Source: Montifringilla adamsi
Taxonomy: Eukaryota; Chordata; Aves; Passeriformes; Passeridae
DNA: 64,000 bases
Direction of reading: 5' to 3'
NCBI GenBank assembly: GCA_017590115.1
Contig: JAGGNK010010226.1
Span: forward strand, 5,119,732-5,183,731
Shown here one piece after another: positions 1-14,400 of the stretch; the stretch's first letter is position 1, and each line of letters begins with the position of its first letter. The notes under the pieces were generated by a model. That model was not told the DNA's origin, did no database searches, and saw only the letters and a program-made list of their open reading frames with translations. A program made the translations under genes and the position numbers.

Positions 1-940
1 CAATTCTCTCATTGTTTGAGGGAAAAAGTGACTGAGTACAGAATAAAGCTGCATAATATTACATTTATTTCATGGATTAAGTAGTGCTGAAATGTTAACT
101 GCGTTAACACTAAAGATCACTTTTAAATTCTTAATTATTAACTTGCTTAGTCCAATGTCAACTGCTATCATACCTCTATTTTTACAAAATTATTTCAGCT
201 GCAACAATAACATTGGGACAGTTGGCAAGTCAGGTCTATCTTGAAATGCTTCTCATGACATTTTTGAGACAGAGGAGATACAATTTTTTGGGTTTGATTG
301 TTCTACAATGTAAGACAAGTCTTGCTTTTGAAGGTCTTCTGGGTGGAAAAAGTTAGTCACTATGAGCTTAAAACTTTTTTCTGATCAATTATTGTTTCCT
401 TGAAAGTAGAATAAGGCAAATTCATAACAATTACAACAGGAAGATGATGTTTTTATTTATGCAGTCACCTCTTGGGATATTTGCTTAGATAGCCAAAGCA
501 TAACACATGGATTTTACTACTCACTGTCAGCCAAGGCACACAGTTGCCAAGCTCAACCCATTTTAGGGTGCAGATGGATTATTTCTCTAGAATTTAAATG
601 TAGTTTTTTAAAATGTCTGCCACCTCACTGGTGATTAGCACTTTTGCAGATGAATTAACAGGATGTCTGAATTTTTGTTCCTTAAATCAGAGTGCAGCTC
701 CTAGCAAGTCCAAATAACTTTGTGCTGAAGTGGCCAGACTCTGTAATGAGCATCTGGAGGAGTAAGTTTTCAATCATCCCAGCTCGCTGTGCCAAAATAC
801 ATCTTTCTATGCCCTTAGTCATCGATTTTGCTGGGCTTTTTGCTCATTGACTCATGGCAGTGTTGCAATAGAAAGTCTTGACTGGCTAAATCAAAACCCT
901 TCTCAGAAAGGTAGTCATGGAATGACAAGATGAAGAAAAG
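1..940. other. Noncoding AT-rich DNA, nothing recognised
   Basis: Unique-looking AT-rich sequence with frequent stops in every frame. I see no repeat family, exon with plausible splice signals, or RNA gene. Confidence 0.6.
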
Positions 941-966
941 AAAAAAAAAAAAAAAAAAAAAAAAAA
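941..966 (+). repeat. Poly-A run, 26 nt
   Basis: An uninterrupted run of 26 A, preceded by the A-rich stretch GATGAAGAAAAG. It could be a plain homopolymer or the tail of a retroposed transcript. I see no recognisable element upstream and no clear target duplication, so I treat it as a simple repeat. It creates short lysine-rich (plus) and phenylalanine-rich (minus) reading frames that are not genes. Confidence 0.9.
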
Positions 967-3900
967 GATACATGAAGGGGAATCTGAGAGAGGGCAAAAA
1001 TGCTGGTGTTAAACTCCGGATCAGTTTCAGAAAGGAGCCAGACATCAATAGGAGCTTCAAGTGCTTTGAAAAACCTCTGCATCCCCCTCTGGTTTGTTTG
1101 ATCTGGACTAGAACAAAAGTGCCAAAGACAGAGCAACCATTCCTCAAATCCCAAAAGATGACTGAGTGGCATTCTTCCTCATTTTAGATATGTTTTCATC
1201 AGTGCCAGCCTGGAGTAATTTTTTTCTGTTTACATTTGGGACAAAAAGCCAGATTCACAGTACGTAAAACCTGTCCTACTCTTTCCTCCCTTCACTCACT
1301 ACTTAGGTCACATTTTTTTCACACTTGGATCATGGATTTTTGCTAGTATTTCTGCTAGTATGGTTTTTTTTCTTGTTGTTGCAACCACTTTTCTGTTAAC
1401 TCAATAGTTTCAATAGGAAAAATTCCATCTATCGTTATTTTATTCTGGCTGCTAATGGAGAATGTTGACAAGTGCAAAAGTGAATAGCACAGGTTAAAAG
1501 CAGCCATGCTAGTTCCCTGTGAAGTGACTTTCTCTACCAGCTGTGACAGGACAGTGCTGTGCATTCACCTCACGTGGCATCCCAGAGATAAATGATACCT
1601 TTCTCTTGCCTTCCTTTCCTTATAAATGAAGATTTACTCCACAAATGAAGTCAAAGGAGTCTGATGCTTTCCATGCCATAGTGAACTCTTTCAGCAGATT
1701 GTTCTCTTATGCTCTGATAATGAGTTTTGGATTAGATATTCAGTAAATTGTCTCTAATGCATCATACAGTTGATAATGTCAAGTAGCTTTTCAGCAGTTG
1801 GGGTTTTCTGTCCCTGTTGTTAGTTTGGGTGGGGTTTTTTTGTCGGTGGTTTTTTGGTTGATTTTTTTTTTGAGTTTTTTTTCTAACAATAATTCACTAT
1901 TTGTAGGACCGTGAACATGCTTTATATAATCAAGACCTGACTCAATCTTAAATTTTGTATAAATGCCTACTATAAATTTGCGTGTTCCTATGCTCCTGTA
2001 TTCTGTTCGGATTGCACTGGGCATTTTCCTCTCCTCTCACTGGAAAAATCTCTGTTTTCTGGGACATTGTTACTCAGGAATTCCACAAGACTTGGAAATG
2101 TGAGGGAAACTAATATTCTTAAATAAGGCAATTACCAAATTTTGCCTATCACTGATAGAGAAATCTTGAGGTGTGGATTTTTTGCTTTTGCTTTTACTTA
2201 TGAACCTATGTCTGTGGTGCATATGTATGCATAATGAATTATACAAAGTTTATTTTTTTTGAGGGGACTCTTTAGTCACTTTTGTCTCCTAATTTGATGT
2301 TCTAAACATACACTAAAACACCTCTTATGTTCTTTGAGGTTGGTTTTCTTTTGTTTTTAGTAAATGAAAGAGAAGGAAGTTGGATGATTTTGCCAATGCT
2401 GTATTGAAAAGTTAAAAAATTATAACTTTTTGTGGCTGCAATGTTGTACTTCTACTCCTTTGCATGAAAGAATTACTGTCCACTGCATGGATGGACTTCT
2501 CAGTTACTGAAAAAGCTGAGAAAACAATTTCCAAGTGGCTTCCTCCTTTAAGCACTTCCATGCACTACACCCAGGGAGATTGTTCAGCACACAGCGAATG
2601 CTGCAGTTCCTTGCAGGTGTCTTCATTTAACATCCAGCACAAAAAAAACCCAAACAAAAAACCCAAAAAATCTCTCAAACAGTTTGACACATCCATCCAA
2701 AATTAAACTTTTTAAGTACAAATATATGTCTGAGACCTCTTAGTGACTTCAGGATACATTCAGTTTTGGATGAGTTGGTGCTGTTATGGTCTAAAAGTTG
2801 CATTATTTGCTGTGTCTGTGAGAGAACTTGTGTGTGGATGGCTACACACTGAACCAATTTTTTACTAATCTGAAAGAAACTTAGTTCAAAGGCAGGTGAT
2901 TTATAGATTCTAAATATCTGGGGAGTCCTTAAGTGTCATGGCCAATACACCTCAGTCCTATGGTTCAGTTTGTGAAAATCAAGGGGATGTTAGGACAGCC
3001 TGAGGTCTGCTGACTCTGTCTCCTGAATAGGCTTTGTTGTATTATTTGGGAGATGAAATTGTCTGGAAAAATGCCTCAAAAAATATCTGAGATGGAATGA
3101 AAGGATTCATCCAAAAATTGATCTGGCCCCAAGACTTGCTTGTCCTCCCAGTGTGGGGAAAAAAAACAAATTATTTTGTTCTTGCAGAGTAACTTATTAA
3201 AGAATAGCAGAGCTTGGGTATGTGGGGAAAATAATTTTCAAGTGAGAAATTTCTCAAGAAATATTTAGCTCTGATGGCTACTGAATGTAGTTTTAAGCTC
3301 GTAAGATGTGTTATAAATAATTGCTCATAAGGAAGAGAGTATAAGAGTATCACTAAGAATTTTCAGTACTAAAGCAGCTGAGAGCCCTCTTCTTAAAAAA
3401 TAATAATGTTTTTATTGAGCAATGAAAACTATTTCTGTGTGCAGAAGGTAGGTAGGGCATTATTAACTTCTTTATCCTTCTTGGAGACCCAGCTGTTCTG
3501 GGTGGTCTTTTTGTTAGCAGTCCCCATTTCCAGTAAGGAAAGCAAAGGAAAACTTCCAGTCTCCCTGTGCCCATACTTGAGGCATAGAATCCTTTTACAA
3601 GCAGTAGGAAATGTGTCTGAGGGTTACTTCCCTGTGGGATTTAAAGGCTGTTCCAGAGTGGATTGGCAGGGAGCAATAACTGGAGCTGTAGATTGAAGAC
3701 CACTCACTTTTGCTCAGCTAAGGTGTTTCTGCAGCTATTCCAGGTGCAGGAGTTTTACTCAGAGAAGTCCCTGGAATACTTGCAATTCCTGAGTCATCGA
3801 ACATTGGCCTCGCTCTGGTAATCCCTCGGGAAATCTAATTGCTAGCAGCTTCTTAGAGGTCAATATTATGGATTGCTTTTTACAGAAAGATCAAGGAAAA

Positions 3901-6900
3901 GATCAAGCTGTACTTCTTGTTTGAAGATGGGAGGGAGGAAGGACAGGTAGGAAAGGGCAGGGAGCTCAATAAGAGAATGTGATCTGTGCACTGGGGCACT
4001 GAAGCAGCTTTTCATTGTAACCTTGTATTTGATTATGGTGCTTCAGAAGTAAAGCCCAAGGGTGAAAACAGGAGGGAATGATTAAGCACCAGCTCTGTTA
4101 AACAAATAATTTCCCATGGAGAAAGAGTTTAATGATGAAACTTTTTTGTTTTATTATTCAAACAATTTTATTTTTTTTTCTGCAGCCAAATTGTATTTTC
4201 AAGCTCAATTACTATATTATTTAATTAAAAGTAATTTAGATCTTGTTTTTGAGGAAGGGACTGTACCATCTAAGTTCTGTTTGATGTGGCAAATATAGGA
4301 CATAGATTTATTTAACACTTGGAAAATTATAATAGCAAAAATGAATTTAATTTTCTTCTTGTTATAAAATTATGAGGAATACCTTATTCCATAAGTCAGA
4401 CATGGACTTTGTCTTATTTTCCTGTGTGGCTTTTTTCTTGTTTTCTATCTCTTCTGAGTTTTTCAGTCCATTTATTGTGGCAGTGCTTTAAGTAACCATA
4501 TGGGTTGAACACACAGTATTGAGCAGTCGTGGCAAGCAGATAAAGTGAGTATGCAGCACAGATAAATAAGGCCACAGGAGAGTGGTTTTTAATGTTGCGT
4601 TGTTAATGAGTGCCTTTACTTCTTATCTGAGGCTGTATTAAAAGGTAAACCAGGTAGCAACCTGAAGCTATGAAATTAGTTGCTTTGCAGAATCTGTTGG
4701 CTGATTGTTTCAAGAATAAAATATTAGTAGGTAAATATTTCAATAGAAGAAAAAAGCAGGTGTGATACCAAGAACACAGACTCTGAGTTCTGCTGCATGA
4801 CCAGGCAAGCTCTCGGTTGGATTTCAGTACAATATGTCTGAAGAATGCAAGAAAAACTGAGTTTCTAAACTCCATTTTCTGTCTGAAAAAGAGTACGTGT
4901 AGAATGGCTTGATAGACCATAGATGAAGATGCTCATGCTTCATTTTGGGGTTTTTTTTTAGTTTTTAGGTTGAGATAACAGAAGTTGATCTAGATTTAAT
5001 TCACATTTAAGGGGGACAATTTAACCTAGAGGCCTGTTTTATTGTCCATATAAGACAGCACTGGACAACTCAGCAATAGCACTGTAGTATCAGAATTCTG
5101 TACGTATCCTTTGTTATCATTAATAGTATTGATTGTCACTGCACTTTTGAGATAAATAATCCTGGGTTTAAAATGCCCCTGTCTGCAATACCTGGCCTTT
5201 TATGCTTGATTTCTTTTTCCCCACAGTCCAGCCTGGAGTAATTAATGCAGCCGCTTCTCCTTTGCAGTGAGGAGCTGGAGACAGATCCACTGCTCTGGCA
5301 TCATTGCCTGCCTGGTTTTTCCTCAGAGCTGTGTCCCTCTAGCTGTTGTGTGTTTGGGACTCAACTCCTGAGGAGGGAAGGAAGAAAGGAGAGGAGGGTG
5401 GGATGTGATGAATTGGGGAACGTGGTGTTGGAGACGTCAACAGTATGAAACATTTTCAGTTTTACTTTTCAGTACAGTGTTTGGTCAAGACCTCACCTTC
5501 ATCTTTTATAAACTGCCCAGTGAAATTAGTCATACCATGCTCCTCTTGAAATTCTTCAGAATTTTTCTTAATATTGAGGTATGCTATTCAAGTTTGTGAG
5601 TGACAGTGAATTAAAGAATGTAAAGAAGTATAATTTTTCAGTGTGCACCTACTTAGATCTGGGAAACTTAAGTCCTCAAGTATCTCATAACATGCAAACA
5701 AGTAAGAGGTGGTAGGTTTAAAAGGGTTCACAGGACATGTCACCAGACAATACCACAGCTCATCAGTGCTCTACAATCAACTTTATTGAAGCCTGAAAAT
5801 CAGAAATGTAATGGAACAGCAAGGGGAAAAATACACAAGACCATCATTGGTATCTTGGGTCCCTGCAGAAGCAGGACCCTGTTAAGCAAACTAGAGCTCA
5901 TTTTAGCAAGGATTGAACAAATCTGCAGAGGTGAGTCTGTTCTGCCTGAACCACAGGGGGATGAATGCAGGAGACCCCTGATTTTTGTGCAGTTGTAATT
6001 TCAAGGGCTTCCCTGGATGTTTGCTATGCTTTGCTTTCACAGTTAGCAGTGTGCTGTCTTGCCATCCCAGGGTTTATAAAATCTTTCCTTGAGTGAATGT
6101 TTTTCTATTTGCCATTTTGTTCCAATTATCTTTGAACAGTGCATCTTAAATAATGCTCCTCTGCAAGACAAATATTCAGGTATGGTGATCTGTCAAAAAA
6201 TGTTAGGATATAGTGTAAATTTTATCACAGGTGTCTTACATCCTGGCTTAACTAGTTTAGCATTTATTGTGCTGTAATGATTTCCATTTTCAGCTTGTTC
6301 AAATAAGCCTTTGTATTTCATGCATCTAAGTTCTGACACTGGATATTTACTCTAATATGCATTTTGATAAAGTATAGAGCAATTAGAAGGAAGATGACAC
6401 TTATGAGAGAAGACAAGTAGTTTTCACTAGACAATATAATTTATCATGCTTTTATTAGAAAAAGATAGAAAAGCTGTGTACAGTTCTGGACTGAGGGCAG
6501 TGGAGTGTAGAACCATGTGCCCCTGTCAAATTGATAGAGTAAAGATGTTGAGGGAGATAAGGGAAACTTTCTATTCATTGAGGAGTGGAATAAAGAAACC
6601 ATTTCTAGTCGTTCTTCAGCAGTGATTGCCTTCATGCTTTAGGCTTACATCAGAACTTGCACATAATGAAGAGAAAGTTGAACAAATATGGAGATCCAGT
6701 TTGGAAAACATACTTAGATGAAGCTGATCCTTTGGTGTGGAGACATCAGGAAAATATTGAACACGGAACTTTAATGGAGGTGGTAACTACAGCGGTGATA
6801 ATACAAAGGAAAAAGCTGCAGACAGTAGCACTAATAAAATGTGAAACATTTAGTGTGTAGTGGAATCAGTGGTCTAGTTGAAAAAAATATGGTTCCATAT

Positions 6901-9359
6901 CTCTGTTTTGACCTTATTGCAAGGCAACAGAGCCACAAAATAAACCTACACTTCAGCTGTAGCAGTTCATAGTGGTTGTGTATTTGGGTATGTCAGGATT
7001 CACTTCAGTTCTATTCACACCTGACTGTACCAGTCAGACACTTCCATGTTCTACAGCTGCTTGTGCCTTGCCTCTGCAATCACTGAGGCAGCAATTGGTA
7101 TATTAAATTAATCACTTAGCAATTTTATTTTGCAACCTTCTGAAGCTTTAGTGTACTACAATCTTCAAGCGGTGTCATTATGGTTACCTGCTGGGGCATT
7201 TTATGTGCCGTTTTTATGATGCCTTGGTATTCATTATTTGTAGTTTAGGGTTGTCCAGGAGACTGGATTTTGCTAGGCTTAGTACAAGAACATAGGAGCA
7301 CAAAGACTTGGAGTCAGAACATCTGAAAGCAAATGACAGGGAAATAAGCAGTCAGAACATCTGTTGCTGTAACATGTTCAAGAATTTGCTGTTCCTGCAT
7401 CACACTTACATTATTTGCAAAATATTAATTACTATCAATTGACACTGGTTTTATTAGCCTGGGGTCAGGAATGTTCATTACAGTATGAGTGGTGATTGCT
7501 GTTGCTGAGAGTAACTTAGAATTTCTGTGAGTCACACAGTGCAGATTTCATCAGTTTGGAATTTATTCTTCCACAGGACAAAAAAACATGTGTGAGTTGG
7601 TGTATAAATAGAACAGAAAACCACCGCAGTGTTATGAAAATTGTTTTTTTTTTTCACTAAAGGGTGGGGGGCTTGAAGCAAGATTAGAAGACAAAATTTC
7701 AGGTAGTTGGAAGAGAGTTTTTCACCAAGACTTGTTTCTAAATGGAGAAGGTTGTAAACTATAAAACAACAAGAAGAACACAAAAAAGAAAAGGAAATTT
7801 TCATCAGCATGTGATCTAAGGGTGAAATCAAAGTTGAATTTTTCAACTTTTGTAATTCTTCTGAACTATTGGGGTTTTTTTGTGATTTTTCTTTTCCTTT
7901 TCTGTCGTTGTCCTCCTCTTACACCTGAAAAGTTGTTTTAAAAAATTGTAGGAGATACCAAAATTATCCATAATTCGGGATTTGTTATTTTGTAATTTGT
8001 TAATTTGTTAGTATGTTCACTAATAGATCTGTTTTTGTTATTTCAATGTGATATTGGAGGAAGTAAGGTAGAGAGATTGACCATCAGAGAAGTTTCATTA
8101 ATGTCTTCTTTAGCCTACTATTTAATGAGAAAATACATCATTTGGGTCAATCTGATTTTGACAGCACACTTCAAGTGGTTGTTACCCATCAAAGCTGCTA
8201 TTTAAAGTGTCTATTTCCCACTTTTTAGGACCAGTTATTTTTATTCCTTGCTTCAAGTCAGAATTGGCTTGTATACTGTTTTTTCCTGCATTATTTTCAA
8301 TATTTGCTCTTCAACTTTGCAACATTTTTAATGCTTTCATGTTTTGACTTTCAAGGTTTCTTGTCTAAATTTTAATTTAAAAATATAATGTTTTTAATAA
8401 GATTCAGGCTACTGCAAGCAAGCAGTATTTACAATATTGCTTAAACATGCAAATATCAGAAGGGAGGAATTTTCTATTAAAATCTCTCATTGTAACAGTA
8501 CTGGCTGTATTATGGTAAAAAAACCTGTTTCCTAGCATGCTTTCCACTGTCTTGTGAGGTATTCCCATCAATTAATATTGTCATATGCTAGGGTATCTCT
8601 GTATGTATGTTTGTGGAATGAAAGAAATTAGTAGCCTAAATCTAATTAGTTCCTGTATCTAAAATCTGCTTGAGAAGAAATTATTTTAAGTGTAAAATAA
8701 GCACTGAGAATCAGTAGCCTTTTAAGCATTATTATGAATCATGGCAATGGGACAAAATATTTATTGAAGACGTGATAGAAATACTAAACAAGTGGAAACA
8801 TAGTAATGGGATCCAGTGTATTAGCCAGGAATATCCACTATTTTTGCTTTATAAAATTATTTTTTTCTCAAATACCTTCATGCATTTCAGCCCTGTTGTC
8901 TTGTTTACCTGTTGCTTTAGTAGCATGTCCCTTCTGCACTAAAGATTGCTCTGCAGGAGATTCATAAGGTTAACCTAATTTGTGAAAAAGGTATTAATCT
9001 CCTATTACAACAACCTTCATATAAATAAAATACTTCATATTTCAGGTGTTTTCATTGAATAACTTTGTTGGAAAATTTCATAATGTTTCCATGAGTGATG
9101 GCAGTTGGTAATGTTGGAGTACTAACATATATTGAAAAGTAAATTATAATAGAAAAAATGATGTTTTATGGCATACTTGGCCTGATTTTGATGTCCTTGA
9201 GATACAAAGAATCAGCATCCTGTAATTTTTCAGTGTGCAAGATGGGAGAACTTTCAGTGTGCAACTGGGGGGACTTGTTCTTTTTAATTTTATTTTAATA
9301 GCCATTCAGTAATTAATTCAATGTCTAACAGTAAGAAAAACAGCCAGAAACAGAAAAAC
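967..9359. other. Noncoding AT-rich DNA
   Basis: About 8.4 kb without a supported gene. It contains several T-rich or T/G-rich simple stretches (about 1800-1885, 4950-4960 and 7640-7655). A slightly more GC-rich patch at about 5225-5440 follows a splice-acceptor-like pyrimidine tract plus CAG, but it does not read as a recognisable protein. Open frames here stay below about 110 codons and have no domain features. Confidence 0.6.
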
Positions 9360-9386
9360 GGGGGGAGAAATGGGTGGTGGGGGGGG
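9360..9386 (+). other. Potential G-quadruplex motif
   Basis: The plus strand has G-runs of 6, 3 and 8 separated by loops of 6 (AGAAAT) and 4 (TGGT) bases. The final run of 8 can supply two G-triplets, so the four-tract rule (G3+ with loops of 1-7) is met. It is the strongest such motif I noticed in this GC-poor window. Folding is predicted only from the pattern. Confidence 0.6.
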
Positions 9387-11420
9387 AGAAGTAGTAACAC
9401 GATTATGTTCTTGTAGTAATACTAGCTTTTTCATCCATTTAATGACTTCTATTGGCAGGCATAATGTGTTGTGATAGTCTGAATACAGTGTGTCTGCTGT
9501 TTGCAATGACCATTACACCTGTCACAGTCTTAAATCTGAATTGGTGAATGAAATCGAATATCCTTAACATAGGTATAAAGGAAAAGTATATAGGTATTTG
9601 GAACACAGGAATAGGAAGACAGACTTACTGAATTCTGTTTTGTTTAGTTTTGCCCAGAGGAGGGGAGTACTGAGTTGTTAACAATAGATTTTGTAAGAGT
9701 TTTAACAACTTAATGCTAGCAGTGTTTCTTACTGCTAAAATATCTCCCCTTGATTTGAGGGAAGGTTACTCTGACAATCACTTTGAGATCTCTGAACTTT
9801 ATCTGTTTCTAAAAAATTGGGTGAAAAATGCATTTGCTGACCTCCACTAACTAAGATGTCATTTGGCTTTTTCTTTTTGATTGTCTTATTTTGATGGGTT
9901 TTATAAACTACCAATTGTTTTTTATTGGATTCTCATCTTCCATTTACCCTGTCTTCTTTTATTGGACTTTTACTGGCCTGCCATGATCTTTATTGGATTA
10001 AATTATTTTTAGCCTGAATGTTTCACTGTTGCTGAGGAAGCTGGGAAGATGGCACGGGGAAGAACACTTTTAGCAGGATGAAGAGATGTGTCTCTGTCCT
10101 GATGTGTTGGGCTCTCCTGGGGCAGTAGATCAAAAGGAAGCTGTTTATGTGAGCTTAGTAATTTCCTGACAAATAATGACAAGTTAGCTCTCTGATGTTC
10201 AGCAGAGCACAGCGTCAAGTCCTCAGCTTCTTGTGACTTCTACAAGTCACAAATGCTCCTTGCCACCAACCTTGATGTGAGTTGGACTTCCCTTTCTGGG
10301 GGAACATGTCAGCATATTCCACCTAATTGTTATTTGGGAGTTAGACTATCAGAATACTTCATAAGATTTGAACTGTTCCTTTATTAGCTTGCATACGGAC
10401 TGATTACCTAAAATTTGCTGTTGCTCTTCTGTATTTTTGGGCCTTTTATTGGCAAAGGTGACTAAGAGAGATACCTCTTTAAATGACTGGGGAGATGCTG
10501 GCAGCAGTCTGTAATTGTGAGAGACATCTGACTTAAGGTTTTTCTAATTCAATTTCACCAGCATCTGAATTTGTTAACCTGCCTGAACATAAGTTCACTC
10601 TCTTCCTTCCCTTCTCCCCATTCTCTCCTGCCCAGCACATGTAAATACTCTTTTCATGTGCTGTTGAGGAACAAGAAGTTTGAGAATTTTCTTTGTTGCA
10701 GGCAAATTGCTTTGTGTTTCTACTCATTTAATATAGTACAGACATGTATTTAATGGCAGTTTTTAATGGAATTGAGTAGCAACACAAACTTCTGAAGAAG
10801 GGAAAGGGCGGACTCCTTTCAATGTGAGGAATTGATAGTCTGGATTTGAGGAGAGGGGAGAAAAGTGGCTTTCATAGGTGTGCTGTCAATCTGGTCACGT
10901 TTTCAGTGGGTAATGAGTGACTGTTGTTACCAGCTGATGGCTGTGTGGTGACCTGGGTGAAAGCGATTGCAATTGTGTTTGGTTTCAGGTGCCGACACTG
11001 CAGAATAAACCACCAGAACTGACAGTAATTGGCATTGGATTCAGCAGGCTCTGCAAGGGGTCAAGGACAATCCAGCATTCCAGGACATTGCTGGGGCAGT
11101 TTGGAGCTGTTGTCTGAGAAAATTTCTGTGATTTTCCCAAGCTCTAACTCCACTGAGGATCAAGAGAGTTTTGGTTTCCAGGAATGATGAATGTCAGTTC
11201 CACAGTCTTCAGAAGGACTGTATTTCCTTTTAAAAACACAAATAGTTGAAGAGAGGAGGGCAAAATAATAATCTCATTACAAAAGTATTAATTACTTTCT
11301 ATAAATACCCTATTGGAAGTGTATCTTTCCATTAAATGAAATTGGAAATTAGCTTCTAATAGTGGTTTTGATTTCCATCTTAATAAAGAACAATGAGATT
11401 TAATAGCTGGTTTTTTGAAC
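9387..11420. other. Noncoding DNA
   Basis: No supported gene. At about 10980-11200 a slightly GC-richer patch follows TTTCAG (acceptor-like), but its open frame is short and unrecognised, so I do not call an exon. Confidence 0.55.
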
Positions 11421-11456
11421 ATGTATGTGTGTGTGTGTATGTGTGTAAACACACAT
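11421..11456 (+). repeat. TG microsatellite ending in a short hairpin
   Basis: A TG/TATG dinucleotide tract at 11421-11446 is followed after two A by ACACACAT. As a result 11439-11446 and 11449-11456 are perfect 8-bp inverted arms. Simple-sequence origin is the likely explanation. Confidence 0.85.
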
Positions 11457-14400
11457 GGGTTTTATGTACAGCAATTAAGCTCAGCATATTGTGTGTAATT
11501 GGTGATTTACTACAGAAAGTAGCACAATTAATAACAATTAAATGCCAATAAATGCTTAATTGCACCTTATGCTCTATATAACTGCTCAGTAGTTTCCTTT
11601 TGTATTTACTGAAGATTCAGCTATCAAGAAAACTTCTGAAGTCCTTCATGGACCTGTGCATTTTGTGGGTATAAAGTGATTTTGGCTATTTTCTTTTATT
11701 TGGGTTGGAGGGTTCTTGTTTTGAGTTTGAGTTCTGAAAGATGATTTCTTGGTTATTTTGATGAGAGAATAAATTAGGGGTTTTTAGCCTGACCCTTGTT
11801 GTCTTGTTGAGTGATAGTTCAAGAAGTGGTAGCAGAAGTTTGCCATTTTCATATTTACATGTTGATAGGTGGACTTGTGGCAAGGACAGCTGGAAGAGTC
11901 TCGTCTGGTGTTTAATGTATCGTTCTGCCTTCAAATATTTTTTTTCTTTGGAGAGAAAGACAGACACTGGAAAGAGAAGTGAGGAATTTGCTTCTCTCCA
12001 GTATAAACCAAAGTGTTTGAATGAATGATTATATCAGGATGCTGTTAACCCAGCCTCTTGCAAAATGATAAAGCCTGGGATCTTTTCAGCTGAGAAAATC
12101 TTCCTCTTTTCCAGGTGTTTGGATTAGAGCTGATCCTAATGTCTACAGCCACTCCCCCTTTGTGCAAGACAGTCATGGGTGCATTCCTTTCTCCAAGAAT
12201 TTTACCTGATTAAATTCATGTGACATTTTAATAGCATCAGCAAAACAGATATATTAATTAATTCATTATGCATTTTTATTTTTCCTTTTAGTGCTGAGTA
12301 CCACAAATATTTAATCAGCTAGCTGTAAGTACTCTTTAAATCAAAACTTGTGCCAACTCGTAAAAATCAAAACATAATTTCAGAAAAGGAAAAAAACCCC
12401 ACACCATTGGAAATAGAATTTATATCTATCATAAATTATTATGACAGATGATTATGATTATCTTTTTGGTTTATCTTTCCTCCACAATTTTAGAATACCA
12501 GAGGTTACTGCTAAATTTGCAGGGCTTTTTAAAAATCCTTTTATGTTTAAGAATAAAATCCATCTGTCTTTCTACTGTCATGAGTTATATTTGGTGCATT
12601 TGTTCATCACATAAGTTGAAGATTTTAACTTGAACATTTAGCATATAATTATGTGTTTATAAATAAAAGTATTAATACATAGTGCTAAAAGATTAAGCTT
12701 TGTCTGAACCAGCATTTAACTCTGAAGAGAATTTGGTATTTGAGTCCTTCAGGTGCCTTACATGAATATTAATGTCGCAGTGTATTAATTTGGAAGCAGT
12801 AACTTCAATTTTTTTCCTCTCTTCCTTCTCCCAGATCTTTTCTGTCTTTGTCTTCCTTCTTTACCTTTGCACTTTTTAACTGTAACACAGAAACACTGGT
12901 GGGCTTTTGTAATGAAATAGTGTCATTAGAAGGGATTTTATTAATTTCTAGTCCCATGGCATAGGAAACAGATATTTGTGCTAGATTGCAATTGAAGCAG
13001 TAAAGCAATTTTTGGCTGGATTGCCAAAGTCTGGATGCTTACTCAACTTCCCAGACCTGGCATGGATTTTTATTTGCTGTTAGTTTAGACAACTTAGGAT
13101 GAAGACACAGTGCATCCAGGTACTTCTAGCTGTTAAAGTATTCACTGAGAAAGTATAAATAGCTGTAGGCTGTCAATGTTATTAAACTGTTGATGCATCT
13201 AATTCCAGTGATTCACATCAATGTTATCTCTCTCTTTGTGTTTCAGTGCTGAGCAACATCTTATTTTTGTTACCATGCATTTACATAGAACCAATAAATG
13301 CCTTCCAGAAGTATATTAATGCTGTGGTTTTGAAAGACAGAGCAAATTCTTAAAATATCCTGTTATGAACAGCTTATAAACAAAACAAAGGTGCATGAAA
13401 GACAAGTATTTTCTCTGGATGTTACTGCCTGTAAGAGATCTATTTTGAGATCTTTAAGATTGACCCTGGGGTACAAGTAGGAAAGGAGAAATGTACTGAT
13501 GAATGAGGACAGATATATTTCTAGAAATGTAAAGCAGTGCTCTCATGGCAGAATAGGTAAGGAAAATTAAATATTTGGGAAATGCATGGAAAAAAATCAT
13601 TGAAAGAAAACTACTTTGGGTACATGTCCAGTCTGGGTTGCATGCAGAACCAAGGTGATAGAGAAACTCCATTTCAGGGCTCAAGAGGAGGTTTGGGAAG
13701 CTAGGATGGACTGCAGGGTTTGGATGGTGGAATAGAATTCCACTCCATAGCAATTCAATCAAAAATAGCGTTTTGGGAAGGGAGTGAGTAAGACTTTGTT
13801 AAATTGTTTTACTTAAAATGATGCATTCAGAAGTCTGAATAGCTCACCCAACAAGAGAAGCTAAGGCATGCTAATCTTTTATAGGGGCTATTGGAGGAGC
13901 AAGTGCTATGATCATCCTTTGATTTCTTCAAAATAGAAATCAAAGTTCAAATAGCCAGGCTCTCATTCATGTGTGGATTAAAAAGGAATAGTTTTTCACA
14001 TATGTTCAGAACAAGGCTGATGCATCAGTGACTTTGTGATGAGATGCATTAACTGCATATTACTGATATAAAAAATGAGTTTAAAGGTAACCCAAATTTA
14101 TTGCAGCCCTTTCTAATTGAACTGTGTTCGCAGAAATTTCAGTCACAAGAGAAACAACACTCTTCTGATTATGAAGTGGCACATGATAAACCTGTCATGG
14201 ATCAATAAAAAGTAGTATGCAATATAATTTCTAAATATGTGCTCTATCATCACATATAAGTGTTAAAAGAGAGCATCTCTTGGCTTAATCTTTGCCTTTT
14301 TTATTTTTGTCTTGAAAATTTAAAGAATTGTTTGAGCAACCTCTTCACTCTAATAAGAGGGTTTTTAGATTTTTTTTTAGTTTTTTATGTTTCTGTGTTA

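Noticed and set aside
941..966. Processed pseudogene tail
   Set aside because: No recognisable coding or RNA sequence precedes the A run, and no flanking direct repeat is evident.
5225..5448. Candidate exon after a pyrimidine-rich CAG
   Set aside because: The 67-codon frame has no recognisable protein sequence and no convincing donor site; acceptor-like signals are common by chance.
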